A stretch of 64,000 bases of DNA from the NCBI RefSeq assembly GCF_954871325.1, contig NC_088776.1, positions 8,687,985-8,751,984 on the forward strand, in the 5' to 3' direction. Below, one piece after another: positions 47,101-54,430 of the stretch. The translations under genes were made by a program, and so were the position numbers. Each line of letters starts with the position of its first letter. The first letter of the stretch is position 1. Under the pieces are notes generated by a model. That model saw nothing but the letters and a program-made list of their open reading frames with translations, did not search any database and was not told the origin of the DNA. Source of the DNA: Gordionus sp. m RMFG-2023 (taxonomy: Eukaryota; Nematomorpha; Gordioida; Chordodea; Parachordodidae).

Positions 47101-47307
47101 TATAAGCTTGTGAAATATTACTTACAATATAATTGTAGGAAAGCCATTAATTTTAAATTTATTTGCTAGATATCTGTGTTTTGTGGCATCAATTTTAGCA
47201 ACTTTAATAGGGGTATGATATAATATATCAGCAACTTTACTCCATAATGGTTCCAAATGTTGACAATGATTGCACCATGGGGCATAAAACTTAATTAGAA
47301 TAACATT
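25912..47307 (-). CDS. TMX3: TMX3-like transmembrane thioredoxin protein
   Basis: Seven exons on the minus strand encode, in order, the parts of the ER membrane protein TMX3, a member of the protein disulphide isomerase family with one active thioredoxin domain, two inactive ones and a C-terminal membrane segment. They are 47126-47307 (FYAPWCNHC, then GFPT with the cis-proline), 38677-38878 (VYDGSRN, NGVFFMFV), 33395-33472 (SIASQLYVSTYFYS), 32719-33084, 29948-30039 (TLEHLALNFRPIYD), 28599-28872 (FWFGYTGD) and 25912-26195 (membrane segment plus acidic tail). Exon phases agree at each join except one: an exon between 28.6 and 26.2 kb appears to be missing from my list, since the phases there do not match. 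The signal-peptide exon also lies upstream and was not found. The active site is CNHC rather than the usual CGHC, and the tail lacks the C-terminal KKxx retrieval signal of vertebrate TMX3. Introns are up to 8 kb and full of mobile elements. 45929-47125 shows no gene. Confidence 0.8.
26844..27232. mobile_element. hAT-like MITE with 9-bp direct repeat
   Basis: The direct repeat CTTGAATCA flanks it (26835-26843 and 27233-27241). The inner ends are loosely inverted: GGAGCATAGCC on the left and GGCATAGGCATATCC on the inverted right. The interior carries a 9-G run, CCTTCCCC, a C-rich CCCACCCCCTCCC block and no coding sequence. A diverged copy lies at 8876-9090. It sits in the last TMX3-like introns. 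Confidence 0.65.
27290..27700 (-). mobile_element. Non-LTR retrotransposon 3'-coding relic
   Basis: On the minus strand one frame reads NENGKRPDGMSLTSWH followed by a LVW block. I recall RPDGxTLxPWxxGKxLVWD-type motifs from the C-terminal region of many animal non-LTR retrotransposon proteins. Stops and frame changes surround the motif, and no reverse transcriptase core is visible. The plus-strand open frame of 81 codons over the same bases is a shadow. Confidence 0.4.
28599..28872 (-). CDS. TMX3: TMX3-like exon, last thioredoxin-like fold
   Basis: The acceptor TTTAAG is followed by one base completing a His codon from the previous exon, then TFWFGYTGDTDLISSL and a PSLLVFDS strand. A run of about 30 Asn/Glu/Lys-rich residues absent from vertebrate TMX3 comes next, then LRDFLEGILKGK and a GTAAAG donor. 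Without the splice the frame would end at TAG 28494-28496. Confidence 0.75.
29106..29333. mobile_element. hAT-like MITE, CAGAGACC family
   Basis: Starts CAGAGACCAGCAGGCCTGG and ends CTGCAGGTCTCTG. Flanked by the 8-mer ATATATAT on both sides (29098-29105 and 29334-29341), although in a simple-sequence context. CCCGG-type patches follow both ends as in the copy at 4725-5021. It lies in a TMX3-like intron. Confidence 0.75.
29948..30039 (-). CDS. TMX3: TMX3-like exon (92 nt)
   Basis: TTTTTAG acceptor, 30 codons including KNVTNTLEHLALNF, then a CA|GTATAA donor. Entry is phase 0 and exit phase 2, matching both neighbours. It supplies the amphipathic helix that precedes the FWFGYTG strand. Confidence 0.75.
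30125..30286. mobile_element. TA-flanked palindromic MITE (mariner-like)
   Basis: Almost the entire 162 bp folds back on itself. The left arm starts CAGTGTTATGATGATTT and the inverted right arm starts AAGTGTTGTGATGATTT; both continue with GAAACATATTGA and then TTTAATTTAAA. A TA dinucleotide flanks each end. The TA target and the CAGTG-type end fit Tc1/mariner MITEs. It lies 86 bp upstream, in gene sense, of the 29.9-kb TMX3-like exon. Confidence 0.7.
30615..32225. repeat. Long inverted repeat, interrupted
   Basis: The left arm (about 30615-30871) and right arm (about 31970-32225) are complementary over some 230 bp. Shared blocks include GGTTTGACAA, the TATCCTTTCTCCGAATTTGAT / TATGCTTTCTCCGAATTTGAT pair and CTCCTTTGTTATCAAT. 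The left arm stops exactly where the MITE at 30872-31745 begins. About 220 bp of unpaired sequence remain between the MITE and the right arm. Confidence 0.7.
30872..31745. mobile_element. hAT-like MITE nested in the inverted repeat
   Basis: Starts TAGAGGCCAGCAAAG and ends TGTGCAGACCTCTA, the ends of the CAGAGACC family. The flanking 8-mers ATGCTCTT and ATGTTCCT match at six positions. GC-rich patches near the ends include CCGACCCGAAACC and CCCACCCCGAACTCGCG. It interrupts the left side of the surrounding inverted repeat, so it arrived later. Confidence 0.6.
32719..33084 (-). CDS. TMX3: TMX3-like exon with a lineage-specific insert
   Basis: TTCACAG acceptor and AAA|GTAAAT donor enclose 122 codons in phase 0. 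The first part (VPDIFSFKDNRIYPY) and the last (MIEKAIYKWIRC, YVVIAYVK) align with consecutive parts of vertebrate TMX3. About 45 residues between them, including ATEQPDDTLIVGRKK, have no counterpart. The block is distinctly GC-richer than its surroundings. Confidence 0.8.
33395..33472 (-). CDS. TMX3: TMX3-like exon (26 codons)
   Basis: TTATTTAG acceptor, 26 codons (NAYNSIASQLYVSTYFYS and eight more residues), ATG|GTACGT donor. Phase 0 at both ends. It corresponds to the AASELIVYTYFFS strand of vertebrate TMX3. Confidence 0.8.
33820..33972 (-). mobile_element. hAT-like terminus and adjoining body
   Basis: Inverted from 33972 the sequence begins CAGGCCCGTAGCTAAG, a classic hAT-type end, followed by a G-rich block and the dispersed repeat also found at 7974-8050. 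The other terminus could not be identified. Confidence 0.5.
33980..34250 (+). mobile_element. LINE reverse transcriptase fragment, degenerate
   Basis: One frame reads EWIRCSLDSRQGLVM, resembling the WFRxxxGVRQGCVMSP motif of LINE reverse transcriptases. A shifted frame then reads DIVKEIDNN, resembling the D-x-VKEID segment that follows it. The preceding 35 codons are Lys/Glu-rich and unaligned. It may belong to the same LINE family as 53.8-54.4 kb. Confidence 0.4.
34618..34842. mobile_element. MITE, TAGTGTTRTTAA family copy
   Basis: Left end TAGTGTTATTAAACCGGCTC; inverted right end TAGTGTCGTTAAACTGC. The interior matches 6366-6583 (GGCTAACTCAATATTTCAG, then the AATATTTTTCTAG block). The flanking 8-mers no longer match well. 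Confidence 0.65.
35399..38048 (+). mobile_element. Ty3/gypsy-type LTR element, non-autonomous or broken
   Basis: Two near-identical LTRs, 35399-35872 (the last 65 bp repeat part of the LTR itself) and 37652-38048, start TGTTGTGA and end TGTGACA. The 5-bp target duplication ATTAT is perfect (35394-35398 and 38049-38053). A primer-binding-like TGGTGTTGGAGAG follows the 5' LTR, and a polypurine tract AAGTAGGGAGG precedes the 3' LTR. The 1.8-kb interior has no long frame; its last 350 bp resemble the end of a gypsy-type pol. The high LTR identity implies a young insertion. It lies in the large TMX3-like intron between 33.5 and 38.7 kb. Confidence 0.85.
38677..38878 (-). CDS. TMX3: TMX3-like exon, end of first and start of second domain
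   Basis: ATCTAG acceptor; the first base completes Phe with the preceding exon. The exon reads NGKPHVYDGSRN, then FADKVKGPYVRQLSN, then VFFMFVHKSKN, and ends at GAA|GTTAGT. The order and spacing of these motifs match TMX3 closely. Confidence 0.8.
39403..39822. repeat. Foldback element carrying a SINE
   Basis: The arms 39403-39430 and 39791-39822 are inverted copies of a TTAATGATGCTTACTACC block with CTTCGG/CTCGG beside it, and weaker pairing continues inwards. The tRNA-like SINE at 39538-39690 lies between them. The left arm may extend outward to about 39391. The superfamily is unknown. Confidence 0.5.
39538..39690 (-). mobile_element. tRNA-derived SINE, copy 1
   Basis: On the minus strand, TGGCCTAGTCGGCAAGAG (box A-like) is followed about 30 nt later by TTCGAATCCC (box B-like). 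An unrelated body with a G-run then ends in TGATTCCGTT. The same head and the same 3' end are found at 40565-40700, which distinguishes a SINE from a lone tRNA pseudogene. Confidence 0.6.
40565..40705 (+). mobile_element. tRNA-derived SINE, copy 2
   Basis: TGGTCTAGTCGATGAG (box A-like), then AGTTCGAAGTC (box B-like), a ACGGGGGATAATATA segment and the 3' end TTGATTCCGTTGATATA. Parts and order match copy 1. A CAGACCTGCA MITE starts 6 bp further on in the TA-rich tail. Confidence 0.6.
40711..40860. mobile_element. Partial CAGAGACC-family MITE
   Basis: The left end CAGACCTGCAAGAGG is followed by AAGGCCCGGCCCGG; further on come AGACCCAGACCGGG and AGGCCCAACCC. The right terminus is not preserved. 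Confidence 0.5.
41178..41259. repeat. Short palindrome
   Basis: TCACTCAAGTAACTTTCC and its inverted partner TCACACCTGAGTTGACTTCTCC flank a CAAAAATGATATATA stem and its complement, making an 82-bp hairpin-like unit of unknown origin in a TMX3-like intron. Confidence 0.5.
41966..42440 (-). CDS. CCHC zinc-knuckle protein, Gag-like, left copy
   Basis: The open frame reads a single CX2CX4HX4C knuckle (CFNCQSETHLRDQC) preceded by a Ser/Thr-rich and basic stretch. About 110 residues follow, including TKRLARELVNNALGG and a Met/Gln-rich segment, ending VIRC. No start codon is clear: the frame is open from about 42440 and the usable ATGs are internal. A single knuckle with a basic flank suggests a nucleic-acid-binding, Gag-like protein from a retroelement, but no protease or polymerase part is attached. 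The partner copy is inverted at 43329-43674. Confidence 0.5.
43329..43674 (+). pseudogene. CCHC zinc-knuckle gene, right copy, looks broken
   Basis: The inverted partner of the preceding entry. It carries the same KKNFGPLMEQDYNT and QIQPMISEP segments and the corresponding upstream bases, but is shorter and appears broken. As it may be retroelement-derived, only its extent and kinship are given. Confidence 0.55.
44179..44234. repeat. 31-bp tandem duplication
   Basis: TTCTTTCTACAATCTATATT recurs with a period of 31 bp, just outside the right arm of the inverted duplication. Confidence 0.8.
44380..45928 (+). mobile_element. hAT transposon, internally deleted, with target duplication
   Basis: Ends CAGAGTTGTTAAA and TTTAACAACTCTG with TAGCGCGCTA blocks inside both; the 8-bp target duplication ATACATTG is perfect (44372-44379 and 45929-45936). 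Transposase pieces lie in order on the plus strand: an acidic N-terminus from ATG 44678, a BED-type zinc finger (CLKC, then NLKKHLK, about 44850-44925), a segment ending in the PMSLVDSPSF motif typical of hAT proteins (about 45140), and the C-terminal dimerisation region with SCASVERLFNKAKLILS (45540-45680, stop TAA). Most of the catalytic core between about 45275 and 45390 is missing, and stops separate the pieces. It cannot move by itself. Confidence 0.85.
47126..47307 (-). CDS. TMX3: TMX3-like exon with the CxxC active site
   Basis: The exon reads NVILIKFYAPWCNHCQHLEP, then KVAKIDATKHRYLANKF, then INGFPTII, ending at a TT|GTAAGT donor. This is a thioredoxin fold with active site CNHC and the conserved cis-proline. 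The 5' border is unresolved: the codon before NVIL is TAA and no AG lies just upstream, so the first residues are uncertain. Confidence 0.8.
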
Positions 47308-47340
47308 TTATAAAATAGGACTTGATTTACCATAACATAC

Positions 47341-47370
47341 CAGTAACCATCTTTGTATAAATCCTCAAAT
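47341..47370 (-). CDS. Possible further upstream TMX3-like exon
   Basis: A 30-nt block between a CCTAG acceptor and a GTATGT donor encodes FEDLYKDGYW, which resembles the FVEDL segment before the first strand of TMX3. However, its exit phase does not join cleanly to the next exon, so it stays tentative. Confidence 0.35.
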
Positions 47371-48719
47371 CTAGGTATATAATTAATCAAAAAGCGGGTA
47401 TAATATTAATTACTTATCCCCTATTTCAGGAACTAATTGTAAAGTGCATTCTAGATGTAAGTATTATCAATATTAATATATAAAGGTAAGAAAGTAGTAG
47501 TACTTGCTAAAACATTGAGATACAAAATTTTTAAATATAAATTCATATCATTTTTATTAGGCGCTTAATATAGAATAATAATTTTCGAAAGAAATCCGTA
47601 CGATCGGTCGGGAATTAGCTAGACTTAGTAATCTGATTTGGCGATAAAAATAATTAGGCATAGGGTAAAAAAAACTGGTTTAATAATTATGTAAAGATTT
47701 TTGATATATTTTAAGGGAATAAATTTTAACTTAAAAGCAAAATAAATTGTTTTTTTTTTATATTTACCAATAAGTAACATTACAGCGGAATTCATGAGGA
47801 AAGTTTTGAATATTATTAATTGAACAATAAAAAATTAAAACGTTATTTGAATACATAATATGTAGATATTATAATTTATAATTATTTAAACAAATATTAT
47901 TATCATACCTTACAGTTTCCTTTTCTAAAAAAATAAATTTCATATCTGAAAATGAAGAGAATAGAATATTATCCTTTCAGAAAAATTACATTTCAAGTTT
48001 TCTCTATTCCAAAAAATTTTTAAAATAATATCACAATTTTATTTATTATATTTTAATATTTCCTTTGCCTAGTTATTTCCTTTCCTTGTTTCAATTTTAT
48101 CTTATTTTTTTTATACAGACCCTATTGTTTTATTTCAAATACATTCAATAAAGGCATATGCATAGAAATAGAAAGATTATTTTTAATTTTCTCATAGAAT
48201 TGCAAAACAAGCATTTTAAAAGCTAACCTTTACAAATTGTAATAGCTCGAAATTTATTTTTATTTATAAGTTTTATCGTATGTAAAATTATAAGCAGTTT
48301 TATGTGCATAAAACTATAACATCCATAGTTATCTATGTGGAGTGCAGAAATGAACAGGTTACCTCCTCATCATATTGCATGGAATGCCAATATTAACTAT
48401 CTAGTAGCATCCATAGGGGAAGGGTCAAAGTTCTCTTTAAATTCTATAAATTTCCTCTCAATACATATGAAAGCTATAAATATGACACATCAATCAATAA
48501 AAATTGATCGATTTGATGATACTTGATGACATATGCATGGAGAAATACCGCAGAGTAGAATTAGTCGTAAAAGGGATGTGTTTTAAGAAATGTTTAGATG
48601 AACGTCCAAATCTCTCCTTTTAAATTTACATAATTAAACTATTTTGTGATCATCAACTTGTTTTACATAAAGATTTTCGAAAAATCAATATATTATAACT
48701 GATTAATATTTCCATCCTA
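47371..48719. other. No supportable gene
   Basis: AT-rich sequence. A GC-richer block at 48330-48530 contains a 63-codon plus-strand frame without recognisable similarity; it may be part of the hAT relic that follows. The upstream exon(s) of the TMX3-like gene are expected on this side. Confidence 0.4.
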
Positions 48720-49200
48720 TATGTTTTGATGAAATTAATGAGGAACGTATAACTACAGAGATCTCCTCGTTAATAGTGATAAGCTGCGAGAAAAACTAAT
48801 TTTTTAGAATTTACAACAATCCACCTATTGGATTGAAGAAGAGTATAGACGATTTGATTCATAACAAGTTATATATAGTATGCTAAACGAATATATTCTC
48901 ATTTTACTTTTTCACAAGTGAGCTGCTAACGAATTTTCAGTAAATTAAAAATAGAGCGAGCAAATATTGAGCAGGATTAGCTAGAAACATTTTTAATGAT
49001 GTCAGTAGAAAGAAACACCTTATAAGAAATTGAATTAAGTGAGATTCTTGATTATTTAAGCAAATATTCACCATTAATACGAAAATTATTAAGTCAACCC
49101 TCGAGGATATTAAAACTTAGGCACAACAACAGCAAATTCATTTCTTTCCAACTGTTTAAACCTGATTTAGAAATAAACTTTTAATAGCTTTTATAGTATT
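48720..49200 (+). mobile_element. Second hAT transposase relic (ZMYM1-like type)
   Basis: A plus-strand frame with stops contains LMMSVERNTL and EIELSEILDYLSKYSP. This resembles the end of zinc-finger MYM-type 1-like hAT transposases, where an M-SxE-x-I...D-x-IIxxF pattern follows the dimerisation core. Termini were not identified. Confidence 0.35.
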
Positions 49201-49243
49201 AATTATTGAATCAAGCTCACTATTAACACTGAGCACTCCATTG

Positions 49244-49399
49244 CATTAATAACTATATACTTATTTACATCTTATTTAAAAATATTGTATTATATTTTTA
49301 TATTAATATATTTCTTTTTTTCATTAATAACTATATACTTATTTACATCTTATTTAAAAATATTGTATTATATTTTTATATTAATTTATTACTTTTTTT
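49244..49399. repeat. 78-bp tandem duplication
   Basis: Two adjacent copies start CATTAATAACTATATACTT and differ at a few bases near their 3' ends. Confidence 0.8.
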
Positions 49400-51924
49400 A
49401 TTTAATATTATAAAAATATACCAATGCTTCTATTTAATTCTTATATTTTTTTGGTTATATTAACCTATTTCTTTTTTATAATCTCCTTTAGAGTTATAAA
49501 ATCTCTGATTCCCCACCATTTATTATTCCCGTTATTTGCGGGTAGCCTTCCCTTTCTATACAAAAATAAAATAAAGAAAAAAAAATTTAAAACAGAAAAA
49601 ATGAATCCCAATATATAAAAAAAAATATGGGAAGATTATTTTAAATCATTTATTTATCAAAGGCGGTTAAATGAATTAAATAATATGTATAATAATTATG
49701 AACACAAAGTTTATGAATTAACTTGAAGAATGATGTACTCATACTCAACGAACGAGCAATTCTTTTAAATGGATCATTAAAAAGATAAGAATTTTTTTAA
49801 AGGGGAGGGGGTAAAGCTACCCATGTAGACCCGCAAAGAGTGTTTGGGGGCTTCAATCCCCCCTCCCCCAATTATAGGACCTCTTTTAGAAATTTCCCAT
49901 ATGACCCTTAATCTCCCAGTCAGCCCATGTTTGGTTGTATGGAGATTTAAATATAAAATTAAATATTTATAGAATTATATATATCGGTGACAAATTCTAA
50001 ACGTATGTATATTACTTAGATATTATTTTCAAGAAAAATAAAAGTCATCATTGTTGTGCTGGAGAGCCTTATTTTATTTTATATACCTGGCGAATGTAAC
50101 TTTGAATGAGAATTTGGCACAGATTATAAATCTAGTTTTAATGGTGTAATATTATTTTAATAATTTCCCTTTTTCAAAAATTTGTACTAATATGAAATAT
50201 TCTCCCAAACTCATGGAAATAATTCTTTCATTCAATTCAAAATGATAGACATGCACTCTTGTGACGGTTATGATACGCGGTGATTTACTAGAATAATATC
50301 ACCGAAATTTTATAAGCAAATAATTATGAAATGAAACATAAAACTTTTTCTTGAAATTTAAAACACATTTCTCAATGAGGTAGCTAAAGAGATTTATCAT
50401 ACCAAATAAGGCTATATAAAATTTTTTATTATCGACATAATTTATAAATTTTCGAATAACAATCGGTCTCCTGGCCCAGACGTTACAATATCTGTTAATC
50501 TAATAAAATTGACTAATTAGACTCAATATATAGGTAAGCCCTGAAGAAAATTTGCTAAGACTTGCTTTAGTGTTGAGTTATATATTTGAAAATGACTGAG
50601 CCGGAGGTTATGGTTTTTGTCTAAATTGACTAAAACCCATATTTAGCCCGCCTGAAAGGCTAAATACAGAGGGATTACCCAACCTTATTATATTTAAAAT
50701 AATAATAACAATTTTAGAGTGTATATATTTTAAAGGCCCAAATTCAATGTTCGTCATTACATCTTAAAATCATTAAATATTAAATAGAAATTACTTATCA
50801 AAATACTAGATGTAATATATAAGATAAAGGTTTGACAAGCTGTGTTTGGAAATTAATCAATTTTAAAGGCAAAAAAAAACATTTTTAAGGAGTAAGTTAT
50901 ATTTATTTTTTTTCAATTAACAAAATATGATTGAATTTTTCAAGTTTTGAACACATCCTTAAAATTATTTTTTTTTTAGCCCATATAGATATTTTTTTTA
51001 ATAATTCTGCGCCTCTGATAAGTAGACAATTAACTTCAAAAAAAAACGTATGAACATATACACAGCTCAAAAACGATGGGTAATGGAAAAAAAGTGTATG
51101 AGTGTTAAAATGCGTGAAAAATATGGTGTCGAAATAAGTAAAGAAATTGTATGACTGCCCATTTAAAATCTAGTTTAAATTGTGCTATCGCATCTAGCAT
51201 GAGTGAGACTGGAATCTAGAGTTTTCTCATAACAATTCAATGATATTTTAAGGTTCAAGACATTAGAAAAATATATATTCAAAACTTTTAATTATTTTAA
51301 CAAAAACAAAATTTTATAATATGCGAAAATTTAAAACATAAAAAATGCTTTCTTTTTAAAATATAATATATATACATCCCATTCTAGCCTATTTATGTGT
51401 TTTAAATAAAACTAAAATTGTTATGTCATTTTTTTAAACTGCAAGGAAGACAATAAAAATTAGTCTTCCTTTAATTTAAAATCTACATGGTATGAATTAA
51501 ACTACCAATCTGAGACGATGCAATCACGTGTTCTAACTGCAAGGATTTTTTTTCCGTAAATTTTATTGGTAGTTTTTAGGCTAAACCTTTGACCATGTTA
51601 TATTTTAAAAAAAATATTTTAGTATTTTGAATTTCATAACCATTATTGAAAAACAATTATTAACTTATACAATGCTGTTAAGGGCTACTTATGAAAGTCG
51701 TGTGCTATCATTAACGCTACTTTTTAAAAATCGTATTAATTTTTAAAAAAAATGAATCACAAGATTTGGTCTTTATATTTTGACAATATTATGCGTCTTA
51801 ATATTATCAAGGACTAATTCATTTTTAGGCATTTAAATATTTAATAATATATAGACTAAATTGGAATTTAAATTTAATTTCTGCAACGATTTCTTTTTCG
51901 GGGCAAAATATATGCTGCAGTTAG
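49400..51924. other. No supportable gene
   Basis: AT-rich. A G/C-run-rich patch at 49800-49925 (with GGGGGCTTCAATCCCCCC) resembles hAT-like termini, but ends were not paired. A short frame at about 51030-51150 (YTAQKRWVMEKK) has a helix-turn-helix-like look and no clear match. Confidence 0.4.
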
Positions 51925-52070
51925 AGTATAGTTTAAAAGTCTGAAGATTTTTCACATAGATGACAAGGTTTAGACATTTATTATCGAAATCTCGAGGCTT
52001 GGGCAATATATTTTTGTCTAAAATATTGAATTATCGAAATCGGCTCAAATCGAGCCGTTCAACTTAAATC
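51925..52070. mobile_element. Partial TAGTGTTRTTAA-family MITE
   Basis: Matches the interior and right end of 6366-6583: CTGAAGATTTTTCA, then TCGAGGCTTGGGCAATAT, then CGGCTCAAATCGAGCCGTT. The left end is lost. Confidence 0.5.
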
Positions 52071-52129
52071 CTTCTGATTATTTCGAAATTATAAAATAAG
52101 AGATTATAAATTAATTTTCATATTTATAG

Positions 52130-52502
52130 CAAAGATCTACAAATGGAAAAATTTATAGGTCCGGGTCTGTGAGAATATAGTTAATGATCAGCCCGGCCCC
52201 AGTTTTAATTTTTTTACCAAGGTTGTCCAACCTGGGGTAAGCCCGGTTTTTAAATACAATGCCTAAACCAAAATTTATATTTTTGAATACCAAAATAAAT
52301 ATTTAATTATAATTTTGGTGAGTGTTTAAATTAAAAACATTATATTTTATTGATTATAACTTCTATAAAAATATCAGAATTCATCATATATATTTATATT
52401 CAAAAAAAAAAATTGGCCCAGCCCGGAAATTTTTTGCCCGACCTGGCCCGGTTCAAAATAAATTTTAAAAATGTTAGCCAGTTCGGGCATTGCTCATCTA
52501 TG
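52130..52502. mobile_element. Possible hAT-like MITE
   Basis: Ends CAAAGATCTACAAATGG and (inverted) CATAGATGAGCAATGCCCG are loosely alike. The interior carries paired GC-rich patches (AGCCCGGCCCC, ACCTGGCCCGG) as in the CAGAGACC family. The flanking 8-mers do not match. Confidence 0.4.
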
Positions 52503-52719
52503 ATAATTTATTAAATTTCGCAACTCGCAAAATAAATAGGGTGGTGGTAATTCCATTATTATTTTTTCAAATAAAAAAGTAACGCTCTATTAGCTATCGC
52601 CATGAAAAAAATAATTAACACATCTGACACTTTTAATTGTTTATGGTGACATATTATTTAGTATACATTTTTGGAGGAAGGAAAGGGGTGTTGGAGGAGT
52701 ACAATAAGGTAATTGTTAT

Positions 52720-52833
52720 TAGAGATCTGCAAAAGTAGGACCCGTCCAAACCCGTCACGGTTCGACGGATCGGGCCTATTATTTTTCAAAAAATTAGGGC
52801 CGTTTGAAAAATTAGGCCCGATGCAGATCACTA
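52720..52833. mobile_element. Short hAT-like MITE, CAGAGACC family
   Basis: Starts TAGAGATCTGC and ends TGCAGATCACTA. Flanking 8-mers ATTGTTAT and ATTTTTAT match at seven of eight positions. CCCGTC and GGGCC patches lie inside. At 114 bp it is the smallest copy. Confidence 0.65.
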
Positions 52834-53448
52834 ATTTTTATAACTTAAAATAATCATTACAATGGGTAAATTTTCGAAAGGAGATGAAAAGATCACGCCT
52901 CTCTCCCCTTGTCTAACATAAAAATGATATAACAATTTTGTATTCATCTCACAAAGAGTAATGTATCGTCTTTGGATATGCCTATGCTTATAATAAGTTA
53001 ACACTTGAAAATGAATATGACAATTTTGTATTCATCTTATAATTAATTTAGTACCTTTTTAATTTATATATAAAATAAACGTACTCTTTTGATGTATTAA
53101 GTTTTCAAAAAAAAAATGCGAGATACATTAAAATGAATAGGACATAAATAAGCACTCATACTTTATTCAATATCAACAACAACAAAATTTATGAGATATT
53201 TAATTTACTTATAAATTATTTATCAAAGAATAGTAGTAGTACATAATACTTATGAATTCATTGCTAACTTTTATACCTGTGCAGTGCGTCATAAATTATA
53301 CAATATATAAAAAAATATATGTAAATTATAAAAAAAATTGGATGAAAAAGTTTTATCGAATATTTATATATGCTATGCAAATAAGGATTTCTATCTGAAT
53401 TTTATTATCAATATAAAAATAATATAAAATAAACTAAACTAAAATAAG

Positions 53449-53593
53449 GGTATAGGTATGATAGAATTGGAAATGTAGAAAATTTGGAAGAATTATTTAT
53501 AGAGATTTTAGTTATAGCGGACATGATACCATCGTTGCAGTTGGCACTAAGTGACGATGAAAAGTGGCAGGCCTGGTTACATGTCCCTAATGT
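53449..53593 (+). other. Exon-like block of unknown gene
   Basis: A GC-richer block in AT-rich DNA reads, without a stop, NVENLEELFIEILVIADM and then SDDEKWQAWLHVPNVL. It is preceded by an AAATAAG acceptor-like site and followed by GTAACA, a donor-like site. The acidic, amphipathic composition looks like protein. No family is recognised and no partner exons were found. Confidence 0.3.
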
Positions 53594-53839
53594 GTTAGTA
53601 ACAATAAGGATCAAAAATAATTTGTATAACTGGGGTTGACCAACGCCTAGTATTAGAATAATTTGATGATGCCTAATATAATGGATGTATATATCTAATT
53701 CCAGATTAGAAGGAAACTGTTTGGTATAAAGACGATAATGTAGAGTGTCTTTTATAGTTGGTAGGTTGGCTTTTTAAAAAATAGAAATAGATTAATGCTT
53801 GCATTCGTGAGATTACTTAAAATAAAGATTTTTTTCTCT

Positions 53840-54430
53840 CTTTAGCTACCTTTTCTAGTGATAAGCTTTTTCAATATCTCTCTCCACTTTATGTTATTCA
53901 TACCTATGTAGTTAATAGGCCTTCTCATTGTGTGCCCTTACCATCTAAGTCTGTTCACCATTATCTTAGTCTTAATAGGCACCACCTTTAAACTTCCATT
54001 CTTGTACTTCGCACCTTATCCTTTCTTGATATCTCAGCAATCATCCTCAGCATTCTCATCTCCATAGTTTGTAGACTTCTCTCGTCTGATTCTTTTTGGC
54101 CATGTTTCCGAACTTTATAAAATAGTTGGCTGTACTATGGAACTGTAAATGTTTCCCTTCAAATTGTGTGGGATTCTTTTGTCAAAGAGCACTCCATATA
54201 AAGATCACCACTTTAACCACCCTTGATTAATTTTACTCTTTATCTCTTTATCTATTGTGCCGTTTGTTTGTATAGTGGAGCCTAAATATTTACAGCTTTC
54301 AATTGCCGATATTTGTTATTCATTTATATCGATGCTCTCTGCTTCATCTCCTCCTATCACCATATACTCCGTCTTTTCTTTATTTACTTTTTGTCCGTGC
54401 TTTTCTAGGATATTTATCCAACTATAGGCC
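53840..54430 (-). mobile_element. LINE 3' fragment (C-terminal reverse transcriptase part)
   Basis: On the minus strand the sequence reads KVNKEKTEYMVIGG, then CKYLGSTIQTNGTIDKEI, then GVLFDKRIPHNLKG, then SSETWPKR and finally NRLRWYGHTMRRPINY. This order (KTExMVIG, F/YKYLGSxI, KxKGKxY, SETW, LRWxGHxxRRP) is characteristic of non-LTR retrotransposons of RTE-like or related clades. About 50 residues between SETW and the RLRWYGH block are compressed or shifted. Several stops are present: it is a 5'-truncated, decayed insertion. Confidence 0.75.
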
